A DNA stretch of 64,000 nucleotides from Glycine soja (GCF_004193775.1 NC_041002.1:18967535-19031534); one strand, 5' to 3'; positions 53,639 through 64,000 are shown, counted from the stretch's first letter. Notes: generated by a model not told the origin, from the sequence alone. Program-made: numbers and translations.

Positions 53639-56198
53639 TGTAACGACCTGCCTCGTCGCTACGGTATCCACACTCTAATATTCGATAATTTCAATTTTTA
53701 TAAAAAGAACTCCCTTAATTTTTTATTATGAAAATAGAAGTGATTTCGTCACAACATAAATTCATCCAACAACATGCCATTACTTATGTGAATATGCATA
53801 ATTACACATAACGAAAATTAAATATGTTCATATATATATAATTAAAATTCCAGTTTTACATCTTTAACTCAACAAAATAAAACTTAAAAACCAACTACGG
53901 AGGAGTTGATTACAAAACACACCTTTATCCCAAAATAACGCCAACGTCATCACGTCGGCTCGGCGGCTCCTCACCAGAATCTTACTCCCTACACCCTGCC
54001 ACTGTCATTCTGATCCCACGAACAAGGATCATGATCATCACAGGTATCAACCACACGATACAAAATTGCAAGGGTGAATTTATTATAAAAGAACTAATAC
54101 CAATTCCAAATCACCACAATTAACAAGGAACATAGGCAAACATGATAAGCATACACAACAATCATTATTCAACACTCATATCCAACAAATATTCATCATT
54201 CACATCCCACAATTACTCATCATCCATCCATGGACCCAATCAAGACTGCACAGAATGATGCATGCACCTGACTCAACACTCAGAAGCAATGTGGTACGTA
54301 CCAACAACAACCAAATCTTAGGAAATAGCCTAAGCATGTCCACACGACACTCTCACTTAGGGAACTGTGCTGAGTTTGTCGAGACCACCCGGTTGTGCAT
54401 GTAACAGTCCCCCTCCCATAGGTGATCAGCCTGGGAGCCCAAAGGTGTTCCCTACCAGGTGACAAGGCCCCTAGTACAAAGTACACTTGGCCACAGTTAC
54501 TCTATTTCCTGTGTCGTATGAGCTGTGATCACGGCCAAAAGTAAGTGCCAAAGACCATGGACCAATTAAAGCGCCTAAGCATCCCCTCAGAAATGCTTAG
54601 ATTCTCTATCCATGCTAGTTACCCACGTTTGGGCCATCCGACAAGGTTAGTGCACTCTACCCCCTTGACATACACTCCATACGACGTATGATCGTGGCCA
54701 AAAGCTAGTGCCAAAGACCCTAGAAGGTCAGTGCACAGTGCCCCCCACGAACATACACAACATGCACATGCCAATGCATTTCCAACATCAATCAACATTC
54801 CATTTCCATGTCATTCACAACATAAATATCATCTCATCTCAATGACGTTATCAACAACAACAACAACCTCATTTCATATTCACATATTCATCAATAATAA
54901 CAATTCATGTTGACATGGTCTTTATTAACAACGTCATCTCAAATCAATATCATCATAATTATCATTATCATCACATATCAATTAAAATCCTCAAAAGCAA
55001 CATCAACAACAATCCAAACAAACACAACAATGTCATTTGCACACGCACGGTCTTCAAACAACACATTTCAAACATCCAAAACAATATCATTCATCACAAT
55101 ACATATATATATCGCATCCCATTAGTTAAAACGTAATTTTCTTTGAAGAAAAATCAGCATGCAACAGGGACAAGCAGATATCCTCATAGCTAGGTTCCCA
55201 GACCCTAACTATGGTGTTAAAACGGTAAATTTTATAATAAACTCCCCTTACCTATCGTAAGCTACCCCGCGGATTCCTCGTTGCGTCACTTGAAGATTCC
55301 TTTTTGGCCTTGCTCTTAGTATGGATTTCAAAAAACAAAGCTAGTAACAGTGCTCTGGGTCAAACACCCACATCACTACATGAAAGAACTGAGAGCATTT
55401 CGGGTTTTACAAAGGAACGTCATTTGGAAATTCCGACCACGCCAATGTGACCGGGGTTCAGTGTAGGTTACGAAAATAACATGCATTTCATGAAAGGATA
55501 ACGTTTACAAAGTCTCTTTCTCTAAGGTTTTTCAAAGGAAGCATAAGACATGCAATGGCAGTTCCCAAGTCAGAAAAGATGCAAAGACAAGATGAAACTA
55601 ACAAGAAACAAGCATAGAACCATGGTTACCTCAAAAGAAAACAAAAGGTCAGATTACGGTTTTCGTTCTCTACCGAAACCGCAAGCCAAGTTGGAAGATT
55701 CCGCTTCGGTTGAAGGGTTCCTCTCGGTGTGGGTTTTCAATGGAGAACAATGATGGTTTGTGGTGGCTAATGGTGGCTGTGGGTGATGGAGAAAGTGCTT
55801 GGAACTTTAGAAATGGCTTTGGAAGAAAGAAAGAAGAGGAAATGACTTTTTTCCTAAGCTACACGAAAGCAAAGGCTGAAATGCTTAAATAAGAGATGCT
55901 CTCGGGAACGGAAGCTTCTAGCATACTCCAGACATTTTCTCAACGATCCCAATGGTCTGATCATGGACAAGTGTCTTTGGAAGTTGCAGACCAAATTTCG
56001 AGTAGATCCAACGGTTAACGAAAGCTGCGAAGCATTTTTACTAGGGCAGCTTCATGTAGCTTTCTCTAGGAGCTTCATTAAGAGGCTTCCTCCAGAAGCT
56101 TCATTAAGAGGCTCCCTCCAGAAGCTTCATTAAGCGGCTTCCTCCAGAAGCTTCATTAAGAGGCTTCCTCCAGAAGCTTCATTAAGAGGCTTCCTCTA
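53639..56198 (-). repeat. 5' LTR of element G, interrupted by H
   Basis: Colinear with 47116 to about 49735; lacks about 40 bp near 53790-53810. It stops inside the 26-bp repeat block (CTTCCTCTA), where H begins. Confidence 0.9.
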
Positions 56199-57805
56199 TG
56201 TCATACCCTAATTTCGTCCGGGGATTATTACTTGTTGACATGCAACCTTTGGTTAGCCGCTTTGAGATACTTGGCGTCCTTTGTTTGCACAATAAATGAA
56301 GTCCCGAGACGTGTCAGAAATCAAAAGGAAGTAGACTAGCGTAATCCGTGAAATTCTGTGATGTGGCGGAAATCGAAAAGAGGTGTTTTTGCGTAATCCG
56401 TGGGTTTCCGTAACTTCTTCAAAAGCTAAAAAAGAGTAAATATATATTCCGTAAGGATTCGTAACCTTGCGGAAGGAAAATAAGTATCGTTACGAAATTC
56501 GTAAGGTTTCATAACGTTACGAAAAAAGAATTACCAAAAAAATAGAAGGGGGGTGCATTTAGTAAAAAAGGGGGTACAAATAGCAATCTGGCCCACTTGG
56601 GCCTTCAAGATCCTTCCTCCAGAAGGCTGTTGCTTCTGGAGGAAGCAACCTTGCTCGCCTGGGCGAGCTGGGTGCCAAGCTCCTCCCCTATTTTGCTATA
56701 AATAGGGGGAGGAGTGAAGAAGAAAAGGGTTCAGCCTTCTTGGCATTTCTTATTCTCTTAAATTTGCTAAGGAAAATTGTTTCCGTGAAGAAAATCCAAG
56801 CCGAGGCGCTTCCGTAACGTTTCTGTGAGTAATTACGCGAAGATTCTCGATCGTTCTTCAAATATTCATCGTTCGTTCTTCGTTTTCTTCAGTCTTCAAC
56901 GGGTAAGTACTTCAAACCGAGTTTTTCAATTCATTCTATGTACCCGTGGTGGTCCACATTTTGTTTCATGTATTTTTATTCTCGTTTTCATTCGCTTTTT
57001 ATACCCCCTTTTGACGTGCTTAAGCCATTTATTTAAGTCATTTCTCGCCTAATCTAAAAATAAAATAAATTTCCACCGATCGTTTGAATTGTATCATCCG
57101 TTAATTTCGGTTAAAATGAATTCCGACCGTTCGGTTGTATCGTAACCACGTTGGAAATCAAAAAAGAGGTAAAATAATAATATAATAATAAAAAAAATGC
57201 CTTTTAGTAAAATAAAGCGAAAAAAAACAATCGGACGTTTTTCTCTTTGGGATTTCTCATTCTTAATTGAATTGACTAATAACTAAAGTGAAACTAAGGC
57301 TAAAATCAACTCGCCTAGTCAAGCTCGTCCACAAAAATAGGGTTTTGAAAGTTTATCATTTCAGTTTCTTACCAAGTAAAATGGATCATTTTTAAGGTCC
57401 AACGCCTTAAAATGATCACCTTTCAAGTAAAAAGAATCGCTTGATTCACGCTTAAGAAAGAACTACGTAGGTCTGATTTCCTCTCCAAAGGAGGGTACGT
57501 AGGAGCAAAAGCCCCGCTTTTGTCGACCTCAAAAAATAAAAAGAAATAAAATTTAAGGTAACACAATTTCCACAAATCTAAAAAATAGGCTGTTGTCCTT
57601 TGAGACAAACGTGAGAGGAGCTAATACCTTCCTCAAGCGTAAATACAACTCCCGAACTTAGAATTTTCCTTTTGACCGGTTTCTTTCAGTTTTTCCGACG
57701 TTTTCCACAAATAAACGTTGGTGGCGACTCCGTGCATCTTTCCTCCTTTGGAAAGCGCACCCGTGAGCCTCGCCCTCGCTCGCCTACGAAGGGCACCTTG
57801 CGACT
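56199..57805 (+). repeat. 5' LTR of element H
   Basis: Starts TGTCATACCC; the end reads CTTGCGACT instead of GGTTGCGACA. GCTCGCCTGGGCGAGCTG near 56644, TATAAATAGGGG near 56697, donor CAACGG|GTAAGT (56903), TACGTA module 57459-57510. Confidence 0.9.
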
Positions 57806-57807
57806 GT

Positions 57808-57815
57808 TGGCGACT
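57808..57815 (+). other. Primer binding site remnant of element H
   Basis: Only TGGCGACT remains; the next 12 bases present in J are missing, and the deletion ends share GACT. Priming should be lost. Confidence 0.75.
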
Positions 57816-58489
57816 ATTTTTGTGAGTTAGGCCTATTTTAAGGAATTGTGGATTTGTGAAACTTCGTGTGTGCATTTGTTGAACTGTGTAAAATGTAAAT
57901 AACTGTTGTCTATTTCGCATTCTTTTCACTGCATGCTAAGCACCCACGGGTTTGAGTAAAAAAGGGCCCTATACCCGGGTTCATGGGAATTTAAGGAGTG
58001 GACGTGAATCTATCACCATGCTAGGTCTCCGACTTGCTTGATAATAGTGAAACCTCGTCTAGAGCTTTCTCTCTTTATAATGTGTTGTCGCTGGTATTCC
58101 ATACCGCCACAATATTATTATCTTGAGTGATGATACCTCTAGAGAATGGCCGTGTGAGTTATAAATTGTTGGGAAGTAGTTATTAGAGACCCCTAGATAT
58201 TGTCCTATAGGTTCCCAAATAGGGGCAAAGAGCAAACACGCTCCTGTGCCATTCGTTCTCATGCATTTTTGGTTTATAGTTTTTGCTAGTGATGTTTGGT
58301 TTCTTTAGAGTAATACGTAACCTTTTTAATGCTACGTTGAGGTGCCATCATGCCCAAAACGTAGCATTAAAATTGGGTCTCTGCAGTCTCGTATGTATGA
58401 ATTACCCCTTTTTCTTGTTTTCTTTCCGTTTCATGCATACGCATCGCATCATTCATGTTGGAGTCTTGATCCACCCCTTTTTTAGGTAA
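57816..58489 (+). other. Leader of element H with putative ORF1 acceptor
   Basis: Colinear with the J leader. Ends CCCCTTTTTTAG (AG 58484-58485), then GTAA and the ORF1 ATG at 58490. Confidence 0.65.
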
Positions 58490-60313
58490 ATGATGGGGAC
58501 AAATCAAAACGGCAAAAGGTTTTATCAAGTCAAGGTTAAAAGTCTAGATGTCACTAGCCTCAAGGAATAAGGACGATTGATGGGACCTCTCCAAAGGCAA
58601 GCCTTCCGCAAAGTGTACGGGAAGATTCTAGATTTGGCCGCAGCGGAGGTATTTACGGAAGCTATCGTATCCCTCGCCCAATACTATGACCAGCCGTTGA
58701 GGTGTTTCACGTTTGGGGACTTCCAAATGGTACCAACTATTGAATAGTTTGAGGAAATATTAGGATGCCCTCTTGGGGGGAGAAAACCGTATCTTTTCTC
58801 CGGCTTTCTTCCTTCCTTGAGCAAGATTCCAGCTGTGGTTGGTGATTCAGCAAAAGAGTTGGATCGCACGAAGCAAACTCGGAACGGCGTAGTGGGCCTG
58901 CCTCGGAAATACTTGGAAGGTAAGGCAAGGGATATGGCGAGCCAAGAGAAGTGGGGCCCGTTTGCAGATATTTTAGCTTTGCTGATTTTTGGGGTTGTCC
59001 TCTTCCCGAACGTCGACGGTTTGGTAGACTTAGCCGCCATTGATGCTTTCCTCGCATATCACCATAGCAAGGAAAGTCCAGTGGTGGCTATCTTGGCAGA
59101 TTTATTTGACACCTTTGACCGGAGGTGTGAGAAAAATAGTGCACGGATTGTCTGTTGTTTACCCGCTCTCTGTGTGTGGTTGATTTCACACCTATTCCAA
59201 CAAGACACGAGACACCCGTGTCCGCTTCAAAGCTATCGCTCATGCGCCGAAAAAGGAAGAGTCGATTGGGACCAACATTTGGCTGGGATAGGGGGCAGCG
59301 CGATCAATTGGTTTCCTCGTTGGAAGGAAGGCAAGGAAGGAGTTCTTTTCTCGTGTGGGGACTACGCTAATATTCCATTGATAGGGACTAGGGGGTGTAT
59401 TAATTATAATCCCGCACTCGCCATAAGACAACTAGGGTACCCCATGAGGGGAGCGCCAACCGAAGAAAGTCTCTCGCCTTTCCTTGTGAGGAATCTAGGC
59501 GCACAAAGTCTCAAGGTGATACAAAGAGTCCACAAGGCATGGAGAAGTCCGTTGAGGAAAGACAAGGAGCTTAGGGGCATCCGTAATGGCGTCATCGGAG
59601 GTTATCATGGATGGCTAAGAATTCACATGCGGGGGTTAGATTGGCTCTCCAAGTTGAAAGTTATCGATGAGGAGGACTTCGAAGCTCCGGAGGAAGATGA
59701 AGAAGTCCGAGCTCTAAAATTAGAGTTAGGGAAGGCAAGACTCGCCAAGGAGAAGTTCAAGTCAGCTGCTACACACATCCGGAAGGAGTGCACCGAGTTA
59801 CAAGAGGAAAACGCGGCCACTGCAAAAGCACTTGAACAAGAAACCAAAAGGGCCCGCAAGGAGGAATATGGCCGAGAGAAATTCCGAGGAGCATTGTGGG
59901 GTAGCAACAATGAGCTCAAGCTCCGAAGAGAGGAGAGAGACCGGTCACGGGTGCATGGCATGATCTTAAAAGAAGAGTTAGTTGCTTGCGCGAGGTCCAA
60001 AAGGAGTTTGGCTCAACACTTGGAAAAGTTGAACTAGTCTGTGGCCCATGAACAAAAGCTAGTGGAGGATTTTGCACAAGTGTACGCTGAAAAAGAAGCA
60101 AGAGGGAGGGTGATTGATGCATTGCATAAAGAAGCGACTATGTGGATGGATAGGTTCGCCTTGACCTTGAATGGAAGTCAAGACCTCCCGCGTCTACTAG
60201 CCAAAGCGAAAGCCATGGCCGAAGTGTGTACGGCCCCCGAGGAGATTCATGGGCTAATCAATTATTGTCAACACATGATAGATTTGATGGCCCACATAAT
60301 TAGAAATCGTTAG
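58490..60313 (+). pseudogene. Element H ORF1 (DUF7745-like plus coiled coil), three nonsense codons
   Basis: The best-preserved ORF1 here: about 607 codons in one frame with stops only near 58568 (TAA), 58745 (TAG) and 60035 (TAG). The longest open part is 406 codons (58817-60037). Globular region: QAFRKVYGKILDL, PLRCFTFGDFQMVP, EILGCPLGGRKPYLFSGF, RKYLEGKARDM, FGVVLFPNVDGLVDLAAIDAFLAYHH, DTFDRRCEKN, WDQHLAGIGGSAINWFPRW and GCINYNPALAIRQLGYPMRG. Then a coiled coil rich in Lys/Glu/Arg (about residues 395-560) and the end HGLINYCQHMIDLMAHIIRNR. No catalytic motif recognised. Confidence 0.85.
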
Positions 60314-60474
60314 GTTCTCTTATAACACCTTTGTATAATCTTGGCTAGATGAAAGCTTTGTTCTTTTTATAAAATGAGAAAGTTCTGGACTCATTACGTT
60401 ACCTAAAAACCTTTGGGTGGATCCAAGTGCACCGATCATTCATTTGCATATTCATGTTTTGGTGGCATACTCAC
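60314..60474 (+). other. Element H spacer between ORF1 and gag, cut by I
   Basis: Colinear with J 33501-33667 up to GGCATACTCAC, where the LTR of I begins. Last five bases CTCAC (60470-60474) are the candidate TSD. Confidence 0.7.
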
Positions 60475-62632
60475 TGTCGCAACCTACCCTTCGGCCGGAG
60501 GGCGACGCGTGACTCGCGGGATGCGTGTTCCACGAAAGGAATACGCGCGGAGTCGCCACCAACGTTTATTTGAGGAAAACGTCAGAAAAACCAGAAAAGA
60601 CGCGATCTACGAACTTTTAAGTGAAAGGTTCGGGAGTTGTATTTACGCACGGGGAAGGTATTGGCACCCCACACGTCCGCCCCAAGGGACGGCAGCCTTT
60701 AATCGAATGTGCAAACATGACTTTGATTTTTACGTTCCCTTTTATGTCCTTATATCCTTTATACCCTTTTTATATTTTTTCTTTTTTGTGGTCGACAAGG
60801 GTGTTTCCCTTTGCTCCTACGTATTCCTCAATTTGGGATGAGAAAATCAGACCTACGTAGTTCTTTCGGAACAAAGTGTTTGGTTTAAGTTTGTTTTTTG
60901 TCTTTTTTGCAAAATATGTTTTTTATTTGAACAAAAGGTCATTTAAGGTGTTGGACCATTAAACGGTCTTTTGATTTTGAAAGGAGAGAAACGTTAAGGC
61001 GTTGGACCATTAACGATCTCTTGTTTTTGAAAGGAGAGAAACGTTAAGGCATTTGGACCATTAACGATCTCTTGGGGTGGTCGACAAAAGCGGGGCTTTT
61101 GCTCCTACGTATCCTCAATTGCGATGAGGAAATCAGACCTACGTAGTTCTTGCAAAAGCGGTAAAGTCACATGTTGATTTTATGCTTTTGAACGGTCCAT
61201 GTTAACCGATAAAAGCAAAGAGGATCGTTTAAGGCGTTGGACCTTAAAACGGTTTTTAGTGATTTTTCGGAAAAAAACTTGATTTGTGAGTTGATTTTAG
61301 TCTTAGTTTCACTTTGGTTATTAATCAATTCATTCAAGGAAACTTTCAAAGAAAAACGTCCGATTGATTTTTTTTATTATTTTATTCAAAGATATTTTGA
61401 TTATTTTATTATTATTTTTCGAGATATTTTGATTATTTTATTATTATTTTACTTTTTTTGGTTTAACCGAGGTTATAGCGTGAACGATCGGTTAGATTTC
61501 GTTTTAACAGTGATTAAACGAGATTACAACACAAATGATCGGTTGAAATTCATTTTATCATTTATTAGACGAGAAAACGGCTTAAATAAATGGTTAAAGC
61601 ACGTTAAAAACTGAAGAAAAGAAAACTGAAAGTAAACGAAATTAAAGTGAAAGTACACAAAACAAGAAATGAATTGAAAGTCTCGGATTCGAAAACTTAC
61701 CCGTTGAAGAACGAAGAACGGATGAAGAACGGTGAAGAACGACGAAGAACGATGAAGAATTTCCACAGAATCGCTTACGGAAGCGTTACGGAAGTACTTC
61801 GACTTGATTTTTCTTCACGAAAACGTGTTTTTTGCCCAAAATAGCCGAAATGCATAGCCAAAGGGGTCTTGAACATTTTGAAACAGCTCCCCCCTCCCCT
61901 ATTTATAGAAAAAAGGGAGGTGCTTGCCGCCCAAAGACTTAATGAAGAAGATTTCTAAGCGCACCCGAATTACTAAGTTCACCCCCCTTTTCGTATTTTA
62001 CGGAAAAGTTACGGAAGCCTTACGGAACTGTTTTCGAATTTGATTTTCATCTTTTTTCTTTTCCCTTTTACCAATGTTAAGTGGAATATGCTTACCCAAG
62101 GTTTTCGGAAATTTTACGGAAGTATTACAGAAGCCGCGGAAGCCCCGAAAACCATTTTTCAAAAACGTGGAGGAGCTTGCCGCCCAGTTGCTTCCTCCTT
62201 AAGCAACCCAACTTCCAAAATGTTCTGGAAGGGCCTAGATTTGAATTGCTATTTACACCCCTATCTTGATAAGTTCACCCCCTTACCTTTTTTGGTGATT
62301 CTTTTTTCGTAAAGTTACGGAAACTTACGAATCTCGTAACGATACTTGTTTTCTTTCCGTAATGTTACGGAACCTTGCGGATTACATAATCATCCCCCTT
62401 TTGACTTACGGAATGTTACGGAACCTCACTTAATTATGCAACGATGCTTCCATTTGATTTCCGGTGTGTCACGGAAACTTACGGATTGTGCATCAATATA
62501 TTTTTTTTGGTTTTTCGGCATGTCCTGGAATTTCACAAATTGCCCAATGATGGATGCCAAGCACCTCACAAGGACCAAAGAAAGGTCACATGTCATCAAG
62601 CAAAGGTCCCCGGACGAAATTAGGGTATGACA
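60475..62632 (-). repeat. 3' LTR of element I (2158 bp)
   Basis: Minus-strand start TGTCATACCC (62632) and end GGTTGCGACA (60475). Longer than the other Tat LTRs through duplications: two TACGTA modules (60810-60868, 61105-61160) and four stem-loops (60941, 60992, 61042, 61226). TATAAATAGGGG on the minus strand near 61906; donor GTAAGT at 61700-61699. The GCTCGCC palindrome is missing. Confidence 0.88.
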
Positions 62633-62650
62633 GTTGCCCCTCTTTACTTG
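62633..62650 (-). other. Polypurine tract of element I
   Basis: The minus strand reads CAAGTAAAGAGGGGCAAC directly before the LTR. Confidence 0.8.
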
Positions 62651-62727
62651 TCTTTTATTGGAGATAAAAGGAAAGTAAAGACAAGACACTAATTTCGTTC
62701 CTCTCGATTTGACGAGAGTCGCGGGTG

Positions 62728-63770
62728 ACCATAAAATCTCCACATGCAAATGACTTGTTGTTCCCGGATTTTCACAAATCGCCTAATGATGGGTGCCAAG
62801 CACCTCACAAGGACCAAAGAAAGGTCGCATGTCATCAAGCAAAGGTCCCCGGACGAAAATTAGTGTATGACACTAATTTCGCTCCTCTCGGTTGACGAGA
62901 GTCGCGGGTGACCATGACTTGTCGTTCCCGGAATTTCTCAAATCGCCTAATGATGGGTGCCAAGCACCTCACAAGGACCAAAGAAAGGTCGCATGTCATC
63001 AAGCAAAGGTCCCCGGACGAAAATTAGGGTATGACACTAATTTCGCTCCTCTCGGTTAACGAGAGTCGCAGGTGACCATGACTTGTCGTTCTCGGAATTT
63101 CTCAAATCGCCTAATGATGGGTGCCAAGCACCTCACAAGGACCAAAGAAAGGTCGCATGTCATCAAGCAAAGGTCCCCGGACGAAAATTAGTGTATGACA
63201 CTAATTTCGCTCCTCTCGGTTGACGAGAGTCGCGGGTGACCATGACTTGTCGTTCCTGGAATTTCTCAAATCGCCTAATGATGGGTGCCAAGCACCTCAC
63301 AAGGACCAAAGAAAGGTCGCATGTCATCAAGCAAAGGTCCCCGGACGAAAATTAGGGTATGACACTAATTTCGCTCCTCTCGGTTAACGAGAGTCGCAGG
63401 TGACCATGACTTGTCGTTCTCGGAATTTCTCAAATCGCCTAATGATGGGTGCCAAGCACCTCACAAGGACCAAAGAAAGGTCGCATGTCATCAAGCAAAG
63501 GTCCCCGGACGAAAATTAGTGTATGACACTAATTTCGCTCCTCTCGGTTGACGAGAGTCGCGGGTGACCATGACTTGTCGTTCTCGGAATTTCACAAATC
63601 GCCTAATGATGGGTGCCAAGCACCTCACAAGCACCAAAGAAAGGTCGCATGTCATCAAGCAAAGGTCCCCGGACGAAAATTAGTGTATGACACTAATTTC
63701 GCTCCTCTCGGTTGACGAGAGTCGCGGGTGACCATGAAATTTCCACATGTAAATGACTTGTTGTTCCCGG
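62728..63770 (-). repeat. 164-bp tandem array built from the U3/3' UTR junction
   Basis: ACCATGACTTGTC-type starts at 62911, 63075, 63239, 63403, 63567 and 63731: exactly 164 bp apart; the first unit (62728-62910) is 183 bp. Every unit contains the LTR terminus TGTCATAC plus about 95 bp of U3 and the adjacent 3' UTR, without the polypurine block. Confidence 0.95.
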
Positions 63771-63774
63771 AGGA

Positions 63775-64000
63775 ACAAAAGGTGCAGAAGACTATGTCAG
63801 CCTCCGCATGCTATCAAGCGTTCTGTCTTACAGATAGCAAAAGAATGTTTATACGGATAACCACTCGGGTATTTCCGCGTATCATCGGGCCCGCCGCCTC
63901 TGGATGATACAAGGGTGCAGAATGACCAAATTTGGTCTCTGCTTGTCATCGGGCCCGCCGCCTCTGGATGACAAAAGGGTGCGGATAACCGTAAGGTATC
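63775..64000 (-). repeat. 123-bp-type repeat of element I, partial
   Basis: Reverse complement related to B 17160-17400, including the ATACGGATAACCACT flank and CTTACAGATAGCAAAAGAATG. Half-units of about 64 bp (TCATCGGGCCCGCCGCCTCT at 63882 and 63946). Confidence 0.8.

Larger units (their letters stand above)
47116..56198 (-). mobile_element. Element G: Tekay-type chromovirus lacking gag
   Basis: Minus-strand element with LTRs of 2790 bp (left, complete) and 2560 bp (right, cut by H), tRNA-Met primer site, pol with chromodomain-like end and a polypurine tract. Gag and the protease active site are deleted, and pol carries several stops and a frameshift. Confidence 0.9.
56199..60474 (+). mobile_element. 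Element H: Tat element, LTR and ORF1, interrupted by I
   Basis: 5' LTR, damaged primer site, leader and ORF1; cut by I just before gag would start. Left flank CTCTA (56194-56198). The rest should lie beyond I. Confidence 0.85.
60475..64000 (-). mobile_element. Element I: Tat element, 3' LTR and 3' UTR, continuing right
   Basis: Minus strand: from the window edge come 123-bp-type repeats, a 164-bp array, the polypurine tract and the 3' LTR. Coding parts lie beyond position 64000. Confidence 0.85.

Noticed and set aside
62911..63770. CRISPR-like array with regular 164-bp spacing
   Set aside because: Units are entirely repeated with no unique spacers, and they derive from retrotransposon LTR sequence in a plant genome.

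Overview
The window is plant heterochromatin made almost entirely of nested LTR retrotransposons. I found no host gene. The recognisable families are Tat/Ogre-type Ty3/gypsy elements with a legume DUF7745-like ORF and a PF20167-like ORF, a Tekay-type chromovirus, a tRNA-Met-primed gypsy family, a SIRE-like LTR and a copia scrap. They suggest soybean (Glycine max) or a close relative, probably pericentromeric. The species call rests on family recognition, not on a search.

Layout. A (1-9024, minus) is a Tat/Ogre element with 5' LTR, tRNA-Arg-type primer site, ORF1, gag, protease plus G-patch and an Ogre-type intron; it leaves the window on the left. A sits in B (9025-19912, plus), which shows RT, two RNase H domains, integrase, a 3' ORF (ORF3), a 123-bp tandem array, a polypurine tract and a 3' LTR. 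B sits in an LTR fragment (19913-20406) that lies inside the gag of an older Tat element, F. F gag is also split by D (20789-26153, minus), a deleted gypsy element with matched LTRs. The hairpin-repeat 3' UTR of F is split by J (29443-36940, TSD GTCTT), an ORF1-only derivative whose 3' LTR holds K, an apparent solo LTR (34534-36198). Next comes L (about 38608-44808), a Tat element deleted from gag to integrase but keeping ORF3. Then follow the 3' end of a D-related element (44809-45818), a truncated Tat LTR (45819-46830) and a copia scrap (46831-47092). The last nest is G (47116-56198, minus, Tekay chromovirus without gag), containing H (56199-60474, plus, LTR and ORF1), containing I (60475-64000, minus, 3' LTR and 3' UTR arrays).

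Expression. Comparing the Tat copies reveals a shared plan. Each LTR has a TATA box, usually with a GCTCGCC/GGCGAGC palindrome upstream, and a GTAAGT splice donor 150-200 bp downstream. Pyrimidine-rich AG acceptors precede ORF1 and gag. A short intron lies between protease and RT. ORF3 has its own upstream palindrome plus AT-box, its own GTAAGT donor and its own acceptor. This resembles the spliced expression of complex retroviruses, with a second transcription unit at the 3' end. Only the pro-RT intron is, to my knowledge, established for Ogre; the rest is inferred from conservation here.

Nearly every coding region is broken by nonsense changes (often TAG), frameshifts or large deletions. 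The exceptions are the D ORF (518 codons), the L integrase fragment and the short A exon at the left edge. Coordinates and TSDs were read by eye; LTR divergence and copy ages were not computed.
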